Source: UBA10347 sp905182135
Lineage (GTDB): Bacteria; Actinomycetota; Acidimicrobiia; Acidimicrobiales; UBA10347
DNA: 64,000 nt
NCBI GenBank assembly: GCA_963925805.1
Contig: CAWUSE010000011.1
Span: 1-64,000 of the forward strand
Direction: 5' to 3'
Positions 1-10,820 of the stretch are shown in pieces. Position numbers and translations under genes: made by a program. Within the stretch, counting starts at the first letter, position 1. Every line of letters begins with the position of its first letter. The notes under the pieces are model-generated. The model was given only the letters and a program-made list of their open reading frames with translations, did no database searches and had not been told where the DNA came from.

Positions 1-2914
1 CACTCACGAACCCAGGCGGCATAGGTACCGTCCAGTCGGTACCTCGCTTGATGCCCGAACAAGGTGTCATTGTTGGGATGGGCACCATTGCACTTCCCGC
101 TGCCTGGCAGGCTGCCGATTCTCGCACCATCGCCGACCTGGCATCTCCAAGGTCGTCACGATCACGAGCACGTATGACCATCGCATTATCCAGGGCGCCG
201 AGTCCGGCGAGTTCTTGCGAGCTATCCACAGCCTGCTCATCGGCGAGCACAACTTCTACAACGACATCTTCACGTCGGTCGGCGTGCCATATCAGCCGAT
301 CAACTTCAACCCTGATCGCGCCACCAGTTCGAGCGATGAGGCCGTAACCAAGCAGATCGCCGTCAACCAGTGCGTCAACATGCACCGGGTGCGTGGCCAC
401 TTGATTGCCAACCTTGACCCGCTGGGACTGCGCGAATCCTATGGCGATGTCGACATCGACCCAGAAACCTATGGCTTGACCGTCTGGGACCTCGACCGCG
501 AGTTCCTGCACACCGACTACGCCGATGCGGGCAACGCGACTCCTCGCAAGATGGTCCTGCGCGACATTTTGGGCGAAATACGCGATGCGTATTGCCGTAC
601 GGCTGGCATCGACTATATGCACATCCAAAACGCCGAAGAGAAGCGTTGGATCCAGCGGGCGGTCGAAGGCGTGAACCGCACGCCCGAGGATGATGAAAAG
701 CGGCACATACTGGGGCGCTTGAACGCGGCCGAAGCCCTCGAAAGCTTCCTCGATCGCAAATACCCCGGCACGAAACGATTCGGCCTCGAAGGTGGCGAAA
801 GCGCCATCCCAATTCTCGACGCCATCGTCGGAGATGCTGCCGATGCGGGTCTGGGCGAGGTCATCATCGGCATGGCGCACCGAGGCCGGCTCAACGTGTT
901 GGTGAACATCGTGGGCAAAACCTACGAGCGACTGTTCCGCGAGTTCGAGGTCCGCGTCGAAGAAGGCGCCGTTCAAGGAAGCGGAGACGTCAAGTACCAC
1001 CTGGGTATGGACGGCCTCTTTACATCACGCCATGGCAATGACATCCCAATCAAGCTAGCGGCCAACCCATCACATCTCGAGGCTGTGAACCCCGTTGTCG
1101 AAGGTCTGGCTCGGGCCTACACCGATCTGTACCCGGTCAAAGAGGACACTGACGAGTACCCGATTCTTCCGCTTCTCATCCACGGCGATGCAGCGTTCGC
1201 TGGTCAGGGTGTGGTGAGCGAGACGCTGAGCATGTCCCAAATCGACGGGTTCGCGGTCGGCGGCACCGTGCACCTGGTGATCAACAATCAGGTTGGTTTC
1301 ACTACGACTGCCGAAGCGCAGCGCTCTTCGACCTATCCCACTGATGTCGCCCGCATGGTCCAAGCGCCGATATTCCATGTGAATGGCGACGACCCAGAAG
1401 CCTGTGTATGGGCCGCCCATCTCGCGTTCGAGTACCGCCAGCGGTTCAACAAGGACGTTGTAATCGACATGTGGTGCTACCGCCGCCGTGGCCACAACGA
1501 GGGCGACGACCCCAGCTACACGCAACCACTGATGTACCGGGTGATCGACGAACTGGCGTCGACGCGAACCAAGTACCTGGAACTGCTCGTTCACCGTGGC
1601 GACGTAGACGCCGAAGAAGAAACAGCAGCACGCGCCGACTTCGATAACCGTCTTCAAGCTGCTCTCGATGCGACCCGAGACGCAGCGCCACCAAAGGACC
1701 TAAAGGCTGCGGCTCCCTCGCCGGCGGTGGGTGTGCTGCCCCAAGTCAACACGGCGATCAGTCAGCAACGGGTCGACCAGATCTATGCAGCGCTGCAACG
1801 CTTGCCCGAGGGTTTCATGTTGCATCCAAAACTGGCCCGCCAGTTCGAACGGCGCGACACGTTGTTTGCCTCGGGCATGGTCGACTGGGCCATCGCCGAG
1901 GCCATGGCCCTCGGATCGTTGCTCGCCGAAGAAACCGGGGTGCGGTTGACAGGCCAGGACAGCCGTCGAGGCACCTTTTCGCATCGACATTCGACCTTGG
2001 TCGATTACAACACCGGTGGTGAATATCGGCCACTCGACGACCTACGCATGGCCACCACGCAGTTCTCGGTCTACGACTCGATGCTCAGCGAATACGCCGC
2101 ACTCGGGTTCGAGTACGGCTACTCAGTCGCCGATCCAGATTCCCTTGTCATCTGGGAAGCCCAGTTCGGCGACTTCGTTAATGGCGCCCAGATCGTCATC
2201 GATCAGTTCATCGTTAGCGGCGAAGACAAATGGAAGCAGCACAGTGGCCTCGTCATGCTGTTACCCCACGGCTTTGAAGGTCAAGGCCCCGAGCATTCGT
2301 CAGCTCGCATGGAACGAGTGCTGCTGGCCTGCGCTGAAGACAACGTGCAGGTTGCCAATGCCAGCACTGCTGCTCAGTACTTCCACTTGTTGCGCCGTCA
2401 AATGCACCGCACGGTCCGCAAGCCATTGTTCATCTTCACGCCCAAGTCGCTGTTACGTGCCAAACCTGCGCATTCCAAGATCGGGGATCTCACCCACGGC
2501 ACATTCGAGGAATTACTCGATGACCCGTTCGTCGATGATGCTGCGGCGTCTGCAGTCACCAAGGTCGCAATCTGTAGCGGCAAGGTCAGCCATGAGTTGA
2601 TCGCAGCCCGTGACGCCGCTGATGCTCCGATTGCTGTGCTGCGAGCCGAGCAGCTGTATCCGTGGCCAGCCGAAAAAATGTCCGAAGTGCTGCGGCGCTA
2701 CCCCAACGCCACCGACCTGATCTGGCTCCAGGAAGAACCCGAAAACATGGGTGCTTGGAACTTCGTAAAGGGTCGCCTGTACGAACGCCACGGCGACGAC
2801 TACCGGATCACCCGCATCAGCCGCCCCGAATCCGGCTCACCAGCAACCGGTAGCTCAAGCATCCATGCCCAAGAACAAGCAGAACTGCTGCAACGAGTCA
2901 TCGACTTCGAGTAG
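1..2914 (+). CDS. kgd: Multifunctional 2-oxoglutarate metabolism enzyme Kgd (5'-partial, frameshifted)
   Basis: ThDP-dependent E1 of the actinobacterial Kgd/OdhA type, feeding 2-oxoglutarate into the TCA cycle. The window opens inside the N-terminal E2-like acyltransferase domain: LTNPGGIGTVQSVPRLM is readable from base 3 in frame 3, and STYDHRIIQGAESG from about base 165 in frame 2. The two halves join only if one G is restored at about 140-141, where CTGGCATC should read CTGGGCATC to give DLGISK. After that the E1 part is intact to the TAG stop: MAHRGRLN, GDAAFAGQG, RRRGHNEGDDP, FSHRHS and HGFEGQGPEHSSAR are all present. Known family proteins are about 1,230 residues, so roughly 250 residues lie upstream. 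The frameshift may be a sequencing error or a real lesion. Confidence 0.93.
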   Translation, partial: THEPRRHRYRPVGTSLDARTRCHCWDGHHCTSRCLAGCRFSHHRRPGISKVVTITSTYDHRIIQGAESGEFLRAIHSLLIGEHNFYNDIFTSVGVPYQPINFNPDRATSSSDEAVTKQIAVNQCVNMHRVRGHLIANLDPLGLRESYGDVDIDPETYGLTVWDLDREFLHTDYADAGNATPRKMVLRDILGEIRDAYCRTAGIDYMHIQNAEEKRWIQRAVEGVNRTPEDDEKRHILGRLNAAEALESFLDRKYPGTKRFGLEGGESAIPILDAIVGDAADAGLGEVIIGMAHRGRLNVLVNIVGKTYERLFREFEVRVEEGAVQGSGDVKYHLGMDGLFTSRHGNDIPIKLAANPSHLEAVNPVVEGLARAYTDLYPVKEDTDEYPILPLLIHGDAAFAGQGVVSETLSMSQIDGFAVGGTVHLVINNQVGFTTTAEAQRSSTYPTDVARMVQAPIFHVNGDDPEACVWAAHLAFEYRQRFNKDVVIDMWCYRRRGHNEGDDPSYTQPLMYRVIDELASTRTKYLELLVHRGDVDAEEETAARADFDNRLQAALDATRDAAPPKDLKAAAPSPAVGVLPQVNTAISQQRVDQIYAALQRLPEGFMLHPKLARQFERRDTLFASGMVDWAIAEAMALGSLLAEETGVRLTGQDSRRGTFSHRHSTLVDYNTGGEYRPLDDLRMATTQFSVYDSMLSEYAALGFEYGYSVADPDSLVIWEAQFGDFVNGAQIVIDQFIVSGEDKWKQHSGLVMLLPHGFEGQGPEHSSARMERVLLACAEDNVQVANASTAAQYFHLLRRQMHRTVRKPLFIFTPKSLLRAKPAHSKIGDLTHGTFEELLDDPFVDDAAASAVTKVAICSGKVSHELIAARDAADAPIAVLRAEQLYPWPAEKMSEVLRRYPNATDLIWLQEEPENMGAWNFVKGRLYERHGDDYRITRISRPESGSPATGSSSIHAQEQAELLQRVIDFE

Positions 2915-2978
2915 CCCCGCTTTCGGCTCGCGCCATCATGTGGGGTCTGGCCTCAGATGACTACCCAACGGTCGTGTG

Positions 2979-3022
2979 ACGAAAATCCAGCGGGTCTGAC
3001 CCCTGAACATCACGATTTTCGT
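2979..3022. repeat. Inverted repeat between kgd and ubiB-like gene
   Basis: Nine-base perfect arms, ACGAAAATC at 2979-2987 and GATTTTCGT at 3014-3022, flank a 26-base spacer. It lies 65 bases after the kgd stop and just before the UbiB-like start. It could be a transcript hairpin (terminator without a clear U tract) or a regulator site; the sequence does not decide. Confidence 0.4.
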
Positions 3023-3058
3023 GGCATCGTGGGGTTTCCCCTCCTGTGGCGACGACAT

Positions 3059-4663
3059 ATGACCGCTTCTTTGACACCTCCAATCGACGACACCAAATTT
3101 GGCGCTTTCACTGACGTTGGTCCGTGGAATATCGACCTCGATGCAATCTCCTGGTCGGCAAACCTTGATCAACTGCGAGAGGAAATTCGCGCCAAGGTTC
3201 CAGAACTAACCCGCAAACGACGGCTGCCGCCTGGCCGGCGGGTCGTGTCAATTTTGGGTCGTTTTGGTTGGGCGATCGGCCGTTGGAAGTTCGCCAAGCT
3301 ACGGGGGCTCAAAGGGCCAGCATCAACACAAGAGCTGTCTCTTCGACTCAGGTTGGCATCTGAGAGTTTAGGTTCGACCTATGTCAAGCTCGCCCAGATC
3401 ATTTCGTCGGGTGAAGGCGTCTTTCCCGAAGAGCTGGTGACCGAGTTTCGCAAGTGCCGTGACCAGGTTCCAGCCGAGCCTTTCTCGATCGTCAAACAGA
3501 TCGTCGAAGAAGACCTCGGGTGCAAGCTGCATGAGGTCTTCCACCGCTTCGATCAGCAGCCTTTAGCGGCTGCCAGTATCGCCCAGGTGCACCGCGCCGA
3601 AATCAAGATCGATGGCGAACCCATCGAAGTCGTCGTCAAAGTCCAGCGCCCACGCATCGCCGAGCTCGTGCATGCCGATATCGCGGCCTCAGCCTGGCTA
3701 GCACCCTTTCTGGTTGGTCGTATCCCCGTGTCCGCATTGGCGAACCCACCGGCCCTCGTCGAAGTCTTTGCCCAGTCCATCGTCGAAGAGCTCGACTTTC
3801 GGCTCGAAGCCGGCAACATGCTCGACGTCGCCCGTTCGCTGAAGTCATTAGAACAAGACGGCTACGTGGTCCCTCGGCCACACCCTTCGCTTGTGACCAA
3901 GCGGGTCCTAGTGATGGAGCGCCTAGATGGCTTCCAGTTCGATGATCTAGACCGGCTCAAGGCCGAAAACATCGATCCCCACGACATTGTGCGCACCGGC
4001 ATGATCGGCTTCCTCGAAGGGGCCATGGTCAACGGCATCTTCCATGGCGATCTGCACGGCGGCAACCTATTCGTGCGACCTGATGGGAAGACGGCTTTAC
4101 TCGATTACGGCATTGTCGGACGCTTGACCGAACCAAAGCGAGTTGCGTTCCTAAAGTTGCTGATGGCATCGACCACCAACAACGTCCATGCCCAAGTAGA
4201 AGCCATCCGAGACCTGGGCGCTCTTCCTCAGGATGTCGATATCGACGATGTCATAGTGCAGTTGGGTCTCGACGGTTCCGGCATTGACCCCATGCAGTTC
4301 AACCAGACCGAGCTCGTGGAAGAAGTCAATCGGCTTATCAAGGCCTTGCTGGGCTATGGCGCTCGCATGCCACGTGAGCTGATGCTGTTCGCTAAGAACA
4401 TGGTGTTCCTCGAAGGAGCGATCGCAACCCTCACGCCTGAGCTCGACTTATTCGCGGAGATCACCCACATCTCTATGTGGTTCGTCAAAACCCATGGCAA
4501 CCAACTAGCGGACGACATCGGCATTAAGACCGATGACTTCAAGGTCGACCTGACAGCAATGAAGGGGCAGTTTGGTGTCGATCCGGCCACTGCCGAGTTC
4601 ACCTATCGCGAGCTCCAAGAACGCCGCGAACTCATCGCTAAGCGTTTCGCCGGAAAAGAGTAG
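3059..4663 (+). CDS. ABC1/UbiB-family atypical protein kinase
   Basis: UbiB/AarF (ADCK-like) kinase fold protein of 534 residues. The family supports isoprenoid-lipid and quinone metabolism through ATPase activity rather than classical protein phosphorylation. Diagnostic blocks are ASIAQVHRAEI (the alanine-rich nucleotide loop), VVVKVQRP with the ATP lysine, HGDLHGGNLFV (catalytic loop) and LLDYGIVG (metal-binding DFG equivalent, here DYG). The usual KxGQ motif reads KLAQ. I chose ATG 3059; an upstream in-frame start at 2957 would add a low-complexity leader of no family type. The C-terminal hydrophobic region expected of membrane-tethered members is weak here. No promoter hexamer precedes it, so it may be transcribed with kgd. 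Confidence 0.85.
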   Translation: MTASLTPPIDDTKFGAFTDVGPWNIDLDAISWSANLDQLREEIRAKVPELTRKRRLPPGRRVVSILGRFGWAIGRWKFAKLRGLKGPASTQELSLRLRLASESLGSTYVKLAQIISSGEGVFPEELVTEFRKCRDQVPAEPFSIVKQIVEEDLGCKLHEVFHRFDQQPLAAASIAQVHRAEIKIDGEPIEVVVKVQRPRIAELVHADIAASAWLAPFLVGRIPVSALANPPALVEVFAQSIVEELDFRLEAGNMLDVARSLKSLEQDGYVVPRPHPSLVTKRVLVMERLDGFQFDDLDRLKAENIDPHDIVRTGMIGFLEGAMVNGIFHGDLHGGNLFVRPDGKTALLDYGIVGRLTEPKRVAFLKLLMASTTNNVHAQVEAIRDLGALPQDVDIDDVIVQLGLDGSGIDPMQFNQTELVEEVNRLIKALLGYGARMPRELMLFAKNMVFLEGAIATLTPELDLFAEITHISMWFVKTHGNQLADDIGIKTDDFKVDLTAMKGQFGVDPATAEFTYRELQERRELIAKRFAGKE

Positions 4664-4693
4664 AGACAACGCGCTCTGGTTTCGGAGCAGCGA

Positions 4694-5314
4694 CTACGTC
4701 AGTTCAAGTTCGAGGATGTCACTGAGTTCGGCGAGCGCTACGTGAGGGTCGACGACCTTGATCGTTGTCATTCCCATGGCCCGGGCTGGCTTCAGGTTGA
4801 TACCTAGATCGTCGAGAAACACACACGCCGATGGTTCGACGTCGAGCGCTTCGCAGGCGAGTTCGTAGAACCGTGGCGTCGGCTTGCGGACGCCTGCCTT
4901 CGACGACTCGATGATGACTTCGAAGAGTTGCTTAGCTTCGCCGTGAGAACCACTGCCGGGATCGTCGCCAGCGCTGAAGTTATTCGTCAGCATGGCGGTC
5001 CGGAAGCTGTCGCGAATCTTGCGAACTGCATCGACCATGAACGGACGGATCTCGGTCTTGAGACAGTCGAGGACGTCTTGGCCTGCAATGTCGAACCCAA
5101 GCGCCGACGCCTCGCTCTCGAATAGCTCGCAAAAGCCCGCCACACCAACATCGTTGCGCTCGTATTGGGCCCATGCATTTGTGTCAGGATCCGTCGAGTT
5201 GATCTTGCGGATCGTGTCCGCAGGAACCCCCCGCCGCTCTTCGAGCAGGGCGAAGTTGTCGAACGGGCTGGTGGTTATTACGCCACCAAAATCAAAGAGC
5301 ACGGCTTGAATCAC
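4694..5314 (-). CDS. HAD-superfamily hydrolase
   Basis: HAD hydrolase of 206 residues, resembling the ACAD10/epoxide-hydrolase N-terminal-like subfamily. Motif I is FDFGGVIT near the N terminus (nucleophile and acid/base positions; the second Asp is replaced by Gly, as in that subfamily). Motif II is AMLTNNF, the motif III lysine lies in AGVRKPTPRFY, and motif IV is CVFLDDLGINLKPA. The substrate cannot be told. The start is GTG 5314: TAAGGT on the minus strand (5321-5326) ends six bases upstream, fitting a leaderless transcript. It faces the convergent ubiB-like gene. Confidence 0.85.
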   Translation of the reverse strand: MIQAVLFDFGGVITTSPFDNFALLEERRGVPADTIRKINSTDPDTNAWAQYERNDVGVAGFCELFESEASALGFDIAGQDVLDCLKTEIRPFMVDAVRKIRDSFRTAMLTNNFSAGDDPGSGSHGEAKQLFEVIIESSKAGVRKPTPRFYELACEALDVEPSACVFLDDLGINLKPARAMGMTTIKVVDPHVALAELSDILELELT

Positions 5315-5320
5315 ACCGCA

Positions 5321-5326
5321 ACCTTA
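5321..5326 (-). promoter_or_regulatory. -10 element TAAGGT of HAD hydrolase gene
   Basis: TANNNT hexamer with a 6 nt gap to GTG 5314; leaderless arrangement. Confidence 0.5.
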
Positions 5327-5499
5327 TTGGGCGGCGCATCACTCCCCTAGCCGGTGATAGCCAAATCACCCTCGTCGTCGATGGTCGCCGTCTGTGTCTG
5401 ACAAAGAAAACCGTTGTGACTCTCTGGTAGGCAAGCAGATCAGAGAGTGCAAACTCCTCAAGACTCACCGGGTGTTTACGGGCTACGAAGACTTCCTGC

Positions 5500-5904
5500 T
5501 TAGCCCACGTCATAGGGTGCGCCATGGACCTGCAACCTGAGATCGTAGGAGGGATTCCCTCGTAACGAACCCATGGCGATTCGGTACCTTCTGCCGCTTT
5601 CGAGCGACATAATGAGTGAGGTCTCATCCACTGGTGAAAGCACCACATCGTCAGGGCCCAACACTGTGAATACAGCGTTCTGTTGCAACAACTCAACCGA
5701 AATCGAAATCGCCTCGCCGTCCACTGAGTCGACCGTAGAGATCGACCCCACCTCACCACGAAAGACCCCACCCGAAATTTCGATGATGCCATTGTCATCG
5801 TCGCAAGCAACATGCGTTATCTCCAAGGGTGTGTCCGCGGACATCATGATGTCCATCGACCTGTGATCGGGCATCTCGACCGACGCCTGTTCCCCTACTC
5901 GCAC
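5500..5904 (-). CDS. Hypothetical protein, possible gene remnant
   Basis: 134-residue ORF from a GTG start directly after an in-frame TGA. The composition is protein-like (alternating hydrophobic/acidic beta-type segments such as ISGGVFRGEVGSIS and TVLGPDDVVLSP), but there is no signal peptide, no recognisable family and no promoter hexamer. The extracellular-looking beta character without an export signal suggests that the true N terminus has been lost. An overlapping frame (5292-5813) is judged a shadow. The flanking stretch 5315-5499 holds nothing else I can support. Confidence 0.35.
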   Translation of the reverse strand: MRVGEQASVEMPDHRSMDIMMSADTPLEITHVACDDDNGIIEISGGVFRGEVGSISTVDSVDGEAISISVELLQQNAVFTVLGPDDVVLSPVDETSLIMSLESGRRYRIAMGSLRGNPSYDLRLQVHGAPYDVG

Positions 5905-6030
5905 TCACGCTTCGACAAGGAACACAGCTCGAGTCATCAGGACAGCTCGCGCCGACGGCATTCACCTGTGATGGTTAAAAGCTTGCTAGAGCTTGCCCCA
6001 ATCGAAGGTCGCCATGCCTCATGAACGGCG

Positions 6031-6036
6031 TAGGCT
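6031..6036 (+). promoter_or_regulatory. -10 element TAGGCT of ettA
   Basis: TANNNT hexamer with an 8 nt gap to ATG 6045; it supports that start over the in-frame ATG at 6021. Confidence 0.5.
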
Positions 6037-6044
6037 GCCCACCG

Positions 6045-7718
<1,674 letters not shown>

Positions 7719-7855
7719 TTGCAACCTCGCATCTCTCCTCTAGCGACGCGGCACCGGTCGCTCTCGACCAATCAGCCACTGCAGACAAACACCGACTCAC
7801 GGTCATATGGCGGTGATGTTGCTCCGAGCTACGCCTGTGGTTCCGTCTGAGCATC

Positions 7856-7861
7856 TAGCCT
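7856..7861 (+). promoter_or_regulatory. -10 element TAGCCT of murT-gatD
   Basis: TANNNT hexamer with a 7 nt gap to GTG 7869; leaderless promoter for the murT-gatD pair. Confidence 0.55.
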
Positions 7862-7868
7862 CACAAAC

Positions 7869-9275
7869 GTGAGACGACTGGCTAGCTTCATAGCGAGCGC
7901 ATCAGGTTGGTTCAGCCGACGGCTGGGCCGAGGTGGCGGTACGACCCTCCCGGGGGTCGTGCTACTCAAGCTGCGCCCGAACGCTGTAGCCGAATACGCG
8001 GCCGGTCTGCCCCATGGCTCGATGCTGGTATCGGCGACGAACGGCAAGACGACGACCACGCGACTACTCGCAGCAGCAACTCGTGTTGCTGGTTATGACC
8101 TGGTTACAAACACCGAAGGCTCCAACCTTGAGCGTGGCATCGCTGCCGCTCTACTCAAGGGATCTAGAGGCGCAGACCTGGGGTTGTTCGAAGTCGATGA
8201 GGCCGCACTGGCATCGGTCGCTGCGTCAACGCGACCACAGGTGGTTGTGTTGATGAACCTGTTCCGGGACCAACTGGACCGCTACGGCGAACTCGAAACC
8301 TTGGTCGACAAATGGCGTGATGTCCTCGACGACCTCCAAGCCCAGAGCGAACCGCCCACGCTTGTTCTGAACGCTGATGACCCCAACATCGCGGCCCTTG
8401 GCCGCGGTCGGAGAAATGTCGTGTGGTTCGGCGTCGACGACAAAAGTCATGCCATTGGTAACCGCGAACATGCCGCCGATGCAACGACGTGTCGACACTG
8501 TGGTGCTCCACTCAATCACCGTGTGGTTCTGGTTGGGCATCTTGGCCACTGGGACTGCCCCAACTGCGACTCGACTCGGCCTACCCCCGCTGTCTCCGCA
8601 ACCAAAATCGACCTAACGCCCCATGGTCAGCAGATGACGCTGCGGTACCCCGGACCAGCGGGATCGCCCGTCGAGTTGGCTATCGCATCGCCGTTGCCTG
8701 GGGTCCACAATTCGTATAATATTGTGGCCGCTTTCGCTGCGTCATGGGCGCTGGCTGATCGCACGAGTCGGCCCCAACAAGCGCCTGCGGTGGCCCGTGT
8801 TATGGCCGAGACCAAGCCTGCCTTTGGTCGGGGCGAAGTTGTCGACGTCGATGACAAGCAGATCCAATTACTGCTCGCAAAGAACCCGACGGGTGTCAAC
8901 CAAAACGTGCGCACCATCTTGAGTAATCCAGGCGAACTAAACGTGCTGGTCTTGTTGAATGACAGAACAGCCGATGGTCAAGACGTCAGCTGGATCTGGG
9001 ATGTCGACTGGGAACCGCTCGATTCTCGGCTGTCCTCGCTGACGCTCAGCGGCGATCGGGCCTGGGATCTTGCGTTGCGATTCCGCTACGGCGGCTTCGA
9101 CATGGACAACGTCACGGTGTCGCCAGACCCGACGAAAGCCCTCGATATTGCGCTGGCGGCTACACCTGCGGGGAATACGCTCTACGCTCTGCCGACCTAT
9201 ACGGCCATGCTTGACCTGCGCGGAGTCTTGACACAGCGCGGCCACACCGCCGCATACTGGAGCACCGACCGATGA
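7869..9275 (+). CDS. murT: Lipid II isoglutaminyl synthase, MurT subunit
   Basis: Mur-ligase-like subunit of MurT/GatD, which amidates the alpha-carboxyl of D-Glu in the lipid II stem peptide. 468 residues. The P-loop SATNGKTTTT lies near residues 55-64. Two CxxC pairs (CRHC at about 208-211 and CPNC about 20 residues later) form the Cys4 zinc ribbon typical of MurT. The C-terminal DUF1727-type domain carries AKNPTGVNQNVRT. Start is GTG 7869, set by the TAGCCT hexamer seven bases upstream. The last codons overlap the gatD start by four bases (ATGA), so the subunits are co-translated. Confidence 0.95.
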   Translation: MRRLASFIASASGWFSRRLGRGGGTTLPGVVLLKLRPNAVAEYAAGLPHGSMLVSATNGKTTTTRLLAAATRVAGYDLVTNTEGSNLERGIAAALLKGSRGADLGLFEVDEAALASVAASTRPQVVVLMNLFRDQLDRYGELETLVDKWRDVLDDLQAQSEPPTLVLNADDPNIAALGRGRRNVVWFGVDDKSHAIGNREHAADATTCRHCGAPLNHRVVLVGHLGHWDCPNCDSTRPTPAVSATKIDLTPHGQQMTLRYPGPAGSPVELAIASPLPGVHNSYNIVAAFAASWALADRTSRPQQAPAVARVMAETKPAFGRGEVVDVDDKQIQLLLAKNPTGVNQNVRTILSNPGELNVLVLLNDRTADGQDVSWIWDVDWEPLDSRLSSLTLSGDRAWDLALRFRYGGFDMDNVTVSPDPTKALDIALAATPAGNTLYALPTYTAMLDLRGVLTQRGHTAAYWSTDR

Positions 9276-10021
9276 GCGCCACTCACACCGTGCGCCTATG
9301 TCATCTGTATCCGCAGTTGATGAACATCTACGCCGACCGCGGCAACATCGCCGTATTTCGCCAACGACTTGCGTGGCGCGATATCGGTCTAGAAATTACC
9401 GAGATCGGGCTCGGCGACGTCATCGAGCCAGTTCAGCACGACCTCTATTACCTGGGCGGCGGGCAAGATCGAGACCAGAACCTGGTCGCTAAGGATCTGA
9501 TCGCTAACGCAGCCACCTTGCAGGCTGCAGCAAACGCTGGTGCAGCTCAGCTCTATGTCTGTGGCGGCATCCAACTCGCAGGCCATAGTTATGTCACTGC
9601 CGATGGAACAGAGCTTGCTGGTCTGGGAATCCTGGACCTGACAACCGAGGCTGGGGGGAGTCGCCTCATCGGCGACCTAATTATCGATGCGACAGTCGAA
9701 GGAATCTCCCAACGCGTAGTCGGTTACGAGAACCATGTCGGACGAACGCACCTAGGCCCAAATTGTGAGCCGTTAGGGCAGGTCGTTAGTGGCCATGGCA
9801 ACGATGGCGAGAGCGGTCACGAAGGCGCAATCCTCAACCACGTTATCGGCACCTATCTTCATGGGCCGCTGCTTCCAAAGAACCCGTGGCTTGCCGACAT
9901 TCTGCTCGCCTGGGCGCTCGAACACCGCTACAAAAAAGAAGTTGCGCTGCGCCCGCTCGACGACCTAGTCGAAGCTCGTGCCCACGACATTGCTAGTGCC
10001 CGGGCCAGCATCAAGCGCTAG
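9272..10021 (+). CDS. gatD: Lipid II isoglutaminyl synthase, GatD glutaminase subunit
   Basis: Class I glutamine amidotransferase-like (CobB/CobQ-type) subunit of 249 residues that releases ammonia from glutamine for MurT. The nucleophile is Cys97 in LYVCGGIQLAG, and the catalytic His lies in IGTYLHGPLLPKN. YYLGGGQDRDQ near residue 65 is typical of the family. It overlaps murT by four bases. Together they predict amidated muropeptides, which fits the DAP-synthesis genes dapD and dapC elsewhere in the window. Confidence 0.95.
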   Translation: MSATHTVRLCHLYPQLMNIYADRGNIAVFRQRLAWRDIGLEITEIGLGDVIEPVQHDLYYLGGGQDRDQNLVAKDLIANAATLQAAANAGAAQLYVCGGIQLAGHSYVTADGTELAGLGILDLTTEAGGSRLIGDLIIDATVEGISQRVVGYENHVGRTHLGPNCEPLGQVVSGHGNDGESGHEGAILNHVIGTYLHGPLLPKNPWLADILLAWALEHRYKKEVALRPLDDLVEARAHDIASARASIKR

Positions 10022-10052
10022 CTCTCCTGATCAGTTGGTCGTTTCTTGAGGT

Positions 10053-10712
10053 TTAGAAAAGGCGCGGCTCTTTAGGCTCGATACCCCGGAGATCGTCGTA
10101 GTTCACGACCTGCCATTCAATGCCACGATCGGCCGCCAGTACCTTTGCTTGCGGTTTGATCTCTTGAGCCACGAACATGCCTCGGACCGGGCGCAGCTGC
10201 GGGTCACGGTTGAGGAACTCGAGATAACGAGTGAGCTGCTCGACGCCATCGATCTCGCCGCGGCGCTTGATCTCAACGGCAATTGTCCCACCATCAACAT
10301 CCTTGAGGAGTAGGTCGACGGGACCGATGTCGGTCGGATACTCGCGGCGGACAAGTCGCATGCCGTCGCCCATAGTCTCGGGTGAAGCTGCCAACAACTC
10401 CTGCAGATGAGCCTCGACGCCATCTTTCTGCAAGCCTGGATCGCTGCCCATTTCGATCTCGGTATCGGACAGGATCTCGTGCACGGTGATACGCAGGGTC
10501 TCGCCCTTGGGGCTGGTTACGGTCCAGCCTTCGTCGTCAAAGGTCAAGCGGTTCGGGGCGTTCATCCAGTTCAGGGGCTTATATGCGCCACCGTCTGCGT
10601 GGATCGCCACACAACCGTCAGCCTTCACCATGATCAGGCGCACAGCTTCGGGCAGATGAGCGGTAAGGCGACCGTCGTAGTCGACGGTACAGCGGGCTAT
10701 GACGAGGCGCAT
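10053..10712 (-). CDS. nucS: Mismatch-specific endonuclease NucS
   Basis: NucS/EndoMS, the non-canonical mismatch repair endonuclease of actinobacteria and archaea that lack MutS/MutL. 219 residues, close to the family norm. The N terminus MRLVIARCTVDYDGRLTAHL is diagnostic. The nuclease core reads DLLLKDVDGGTIAVEIKRRG, with the D-ExK catalytic residues, followed by QLTRYLEFLNRD. I chose ATG 10712 because the family starts there and the minus-strand TAGGGT (10720-10725) ends seven bases before it. The frame stays open upstream to 11042, but that extension lies antisense to the plsC gene. Confidence 0.95.
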   Translation of the reverse strand: MRLVIARCTVDYDGRLTAHLPEAVRLIMVKADGCVAIHADGGAYKPLNWMNAPNRLTFDDEGWTVTSPKGETLRITVHEILSDTEIEMGSDPGLQKDGVEAHLQELLAASPETMGDGMRLVRREYPTDIGPVDLLLKDVDGGTIAVEIKRRGEIDGVEQLTRYLEFLNRDPQLRPVRGMFVAQEIKPQAKVLAADRGIEWQVVNYDDLRGIEPKEPRLF

Positions 10713-10719
10713 TGCCGAA

Positions 10720-10725
10720 ACCCTA
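10720..10725 (-). promoter_or_regulatory. -10 element TAGGGT of nucS
   Basis: TANNNT hexamer with a 7 nt gap to ATG 10712; leaderless arrangement that fixes the nucS start. Confidence 0.55.
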
Positions 10726-10805
10726 ACCGAGCAAATCGACCGGACCCGGAAACCAATAGGGTCGCGATGCTGGTCATAGTTCACTCTGCGCATAGGCCAA
10801 GCCGC

Positions 10806-10811
10806 TAACGT
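10806..10811 (+). promoter_or_regulatory. Possible -10 element TAACGT of acyltransferase gene
   Basis: TANNNT hexamer with a 9 nt gap to ATG 10821; slightly longer spacing than the others in the window. Confidence 0.35.
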
Positions 10812-10820
10812 CTTCAACCC

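Noticed and set aside
1070..1657. 195-codon antisense ORF inside kgd
   Set aside because: It mirrors kgd codons, has no family motif, and kgd is certain on the other strand.
5292..5813. 173-codon minus-strand ORF
   Set aside because: Arg/Cys/Trp-rich, overlaps another frame with better composition; no motif.
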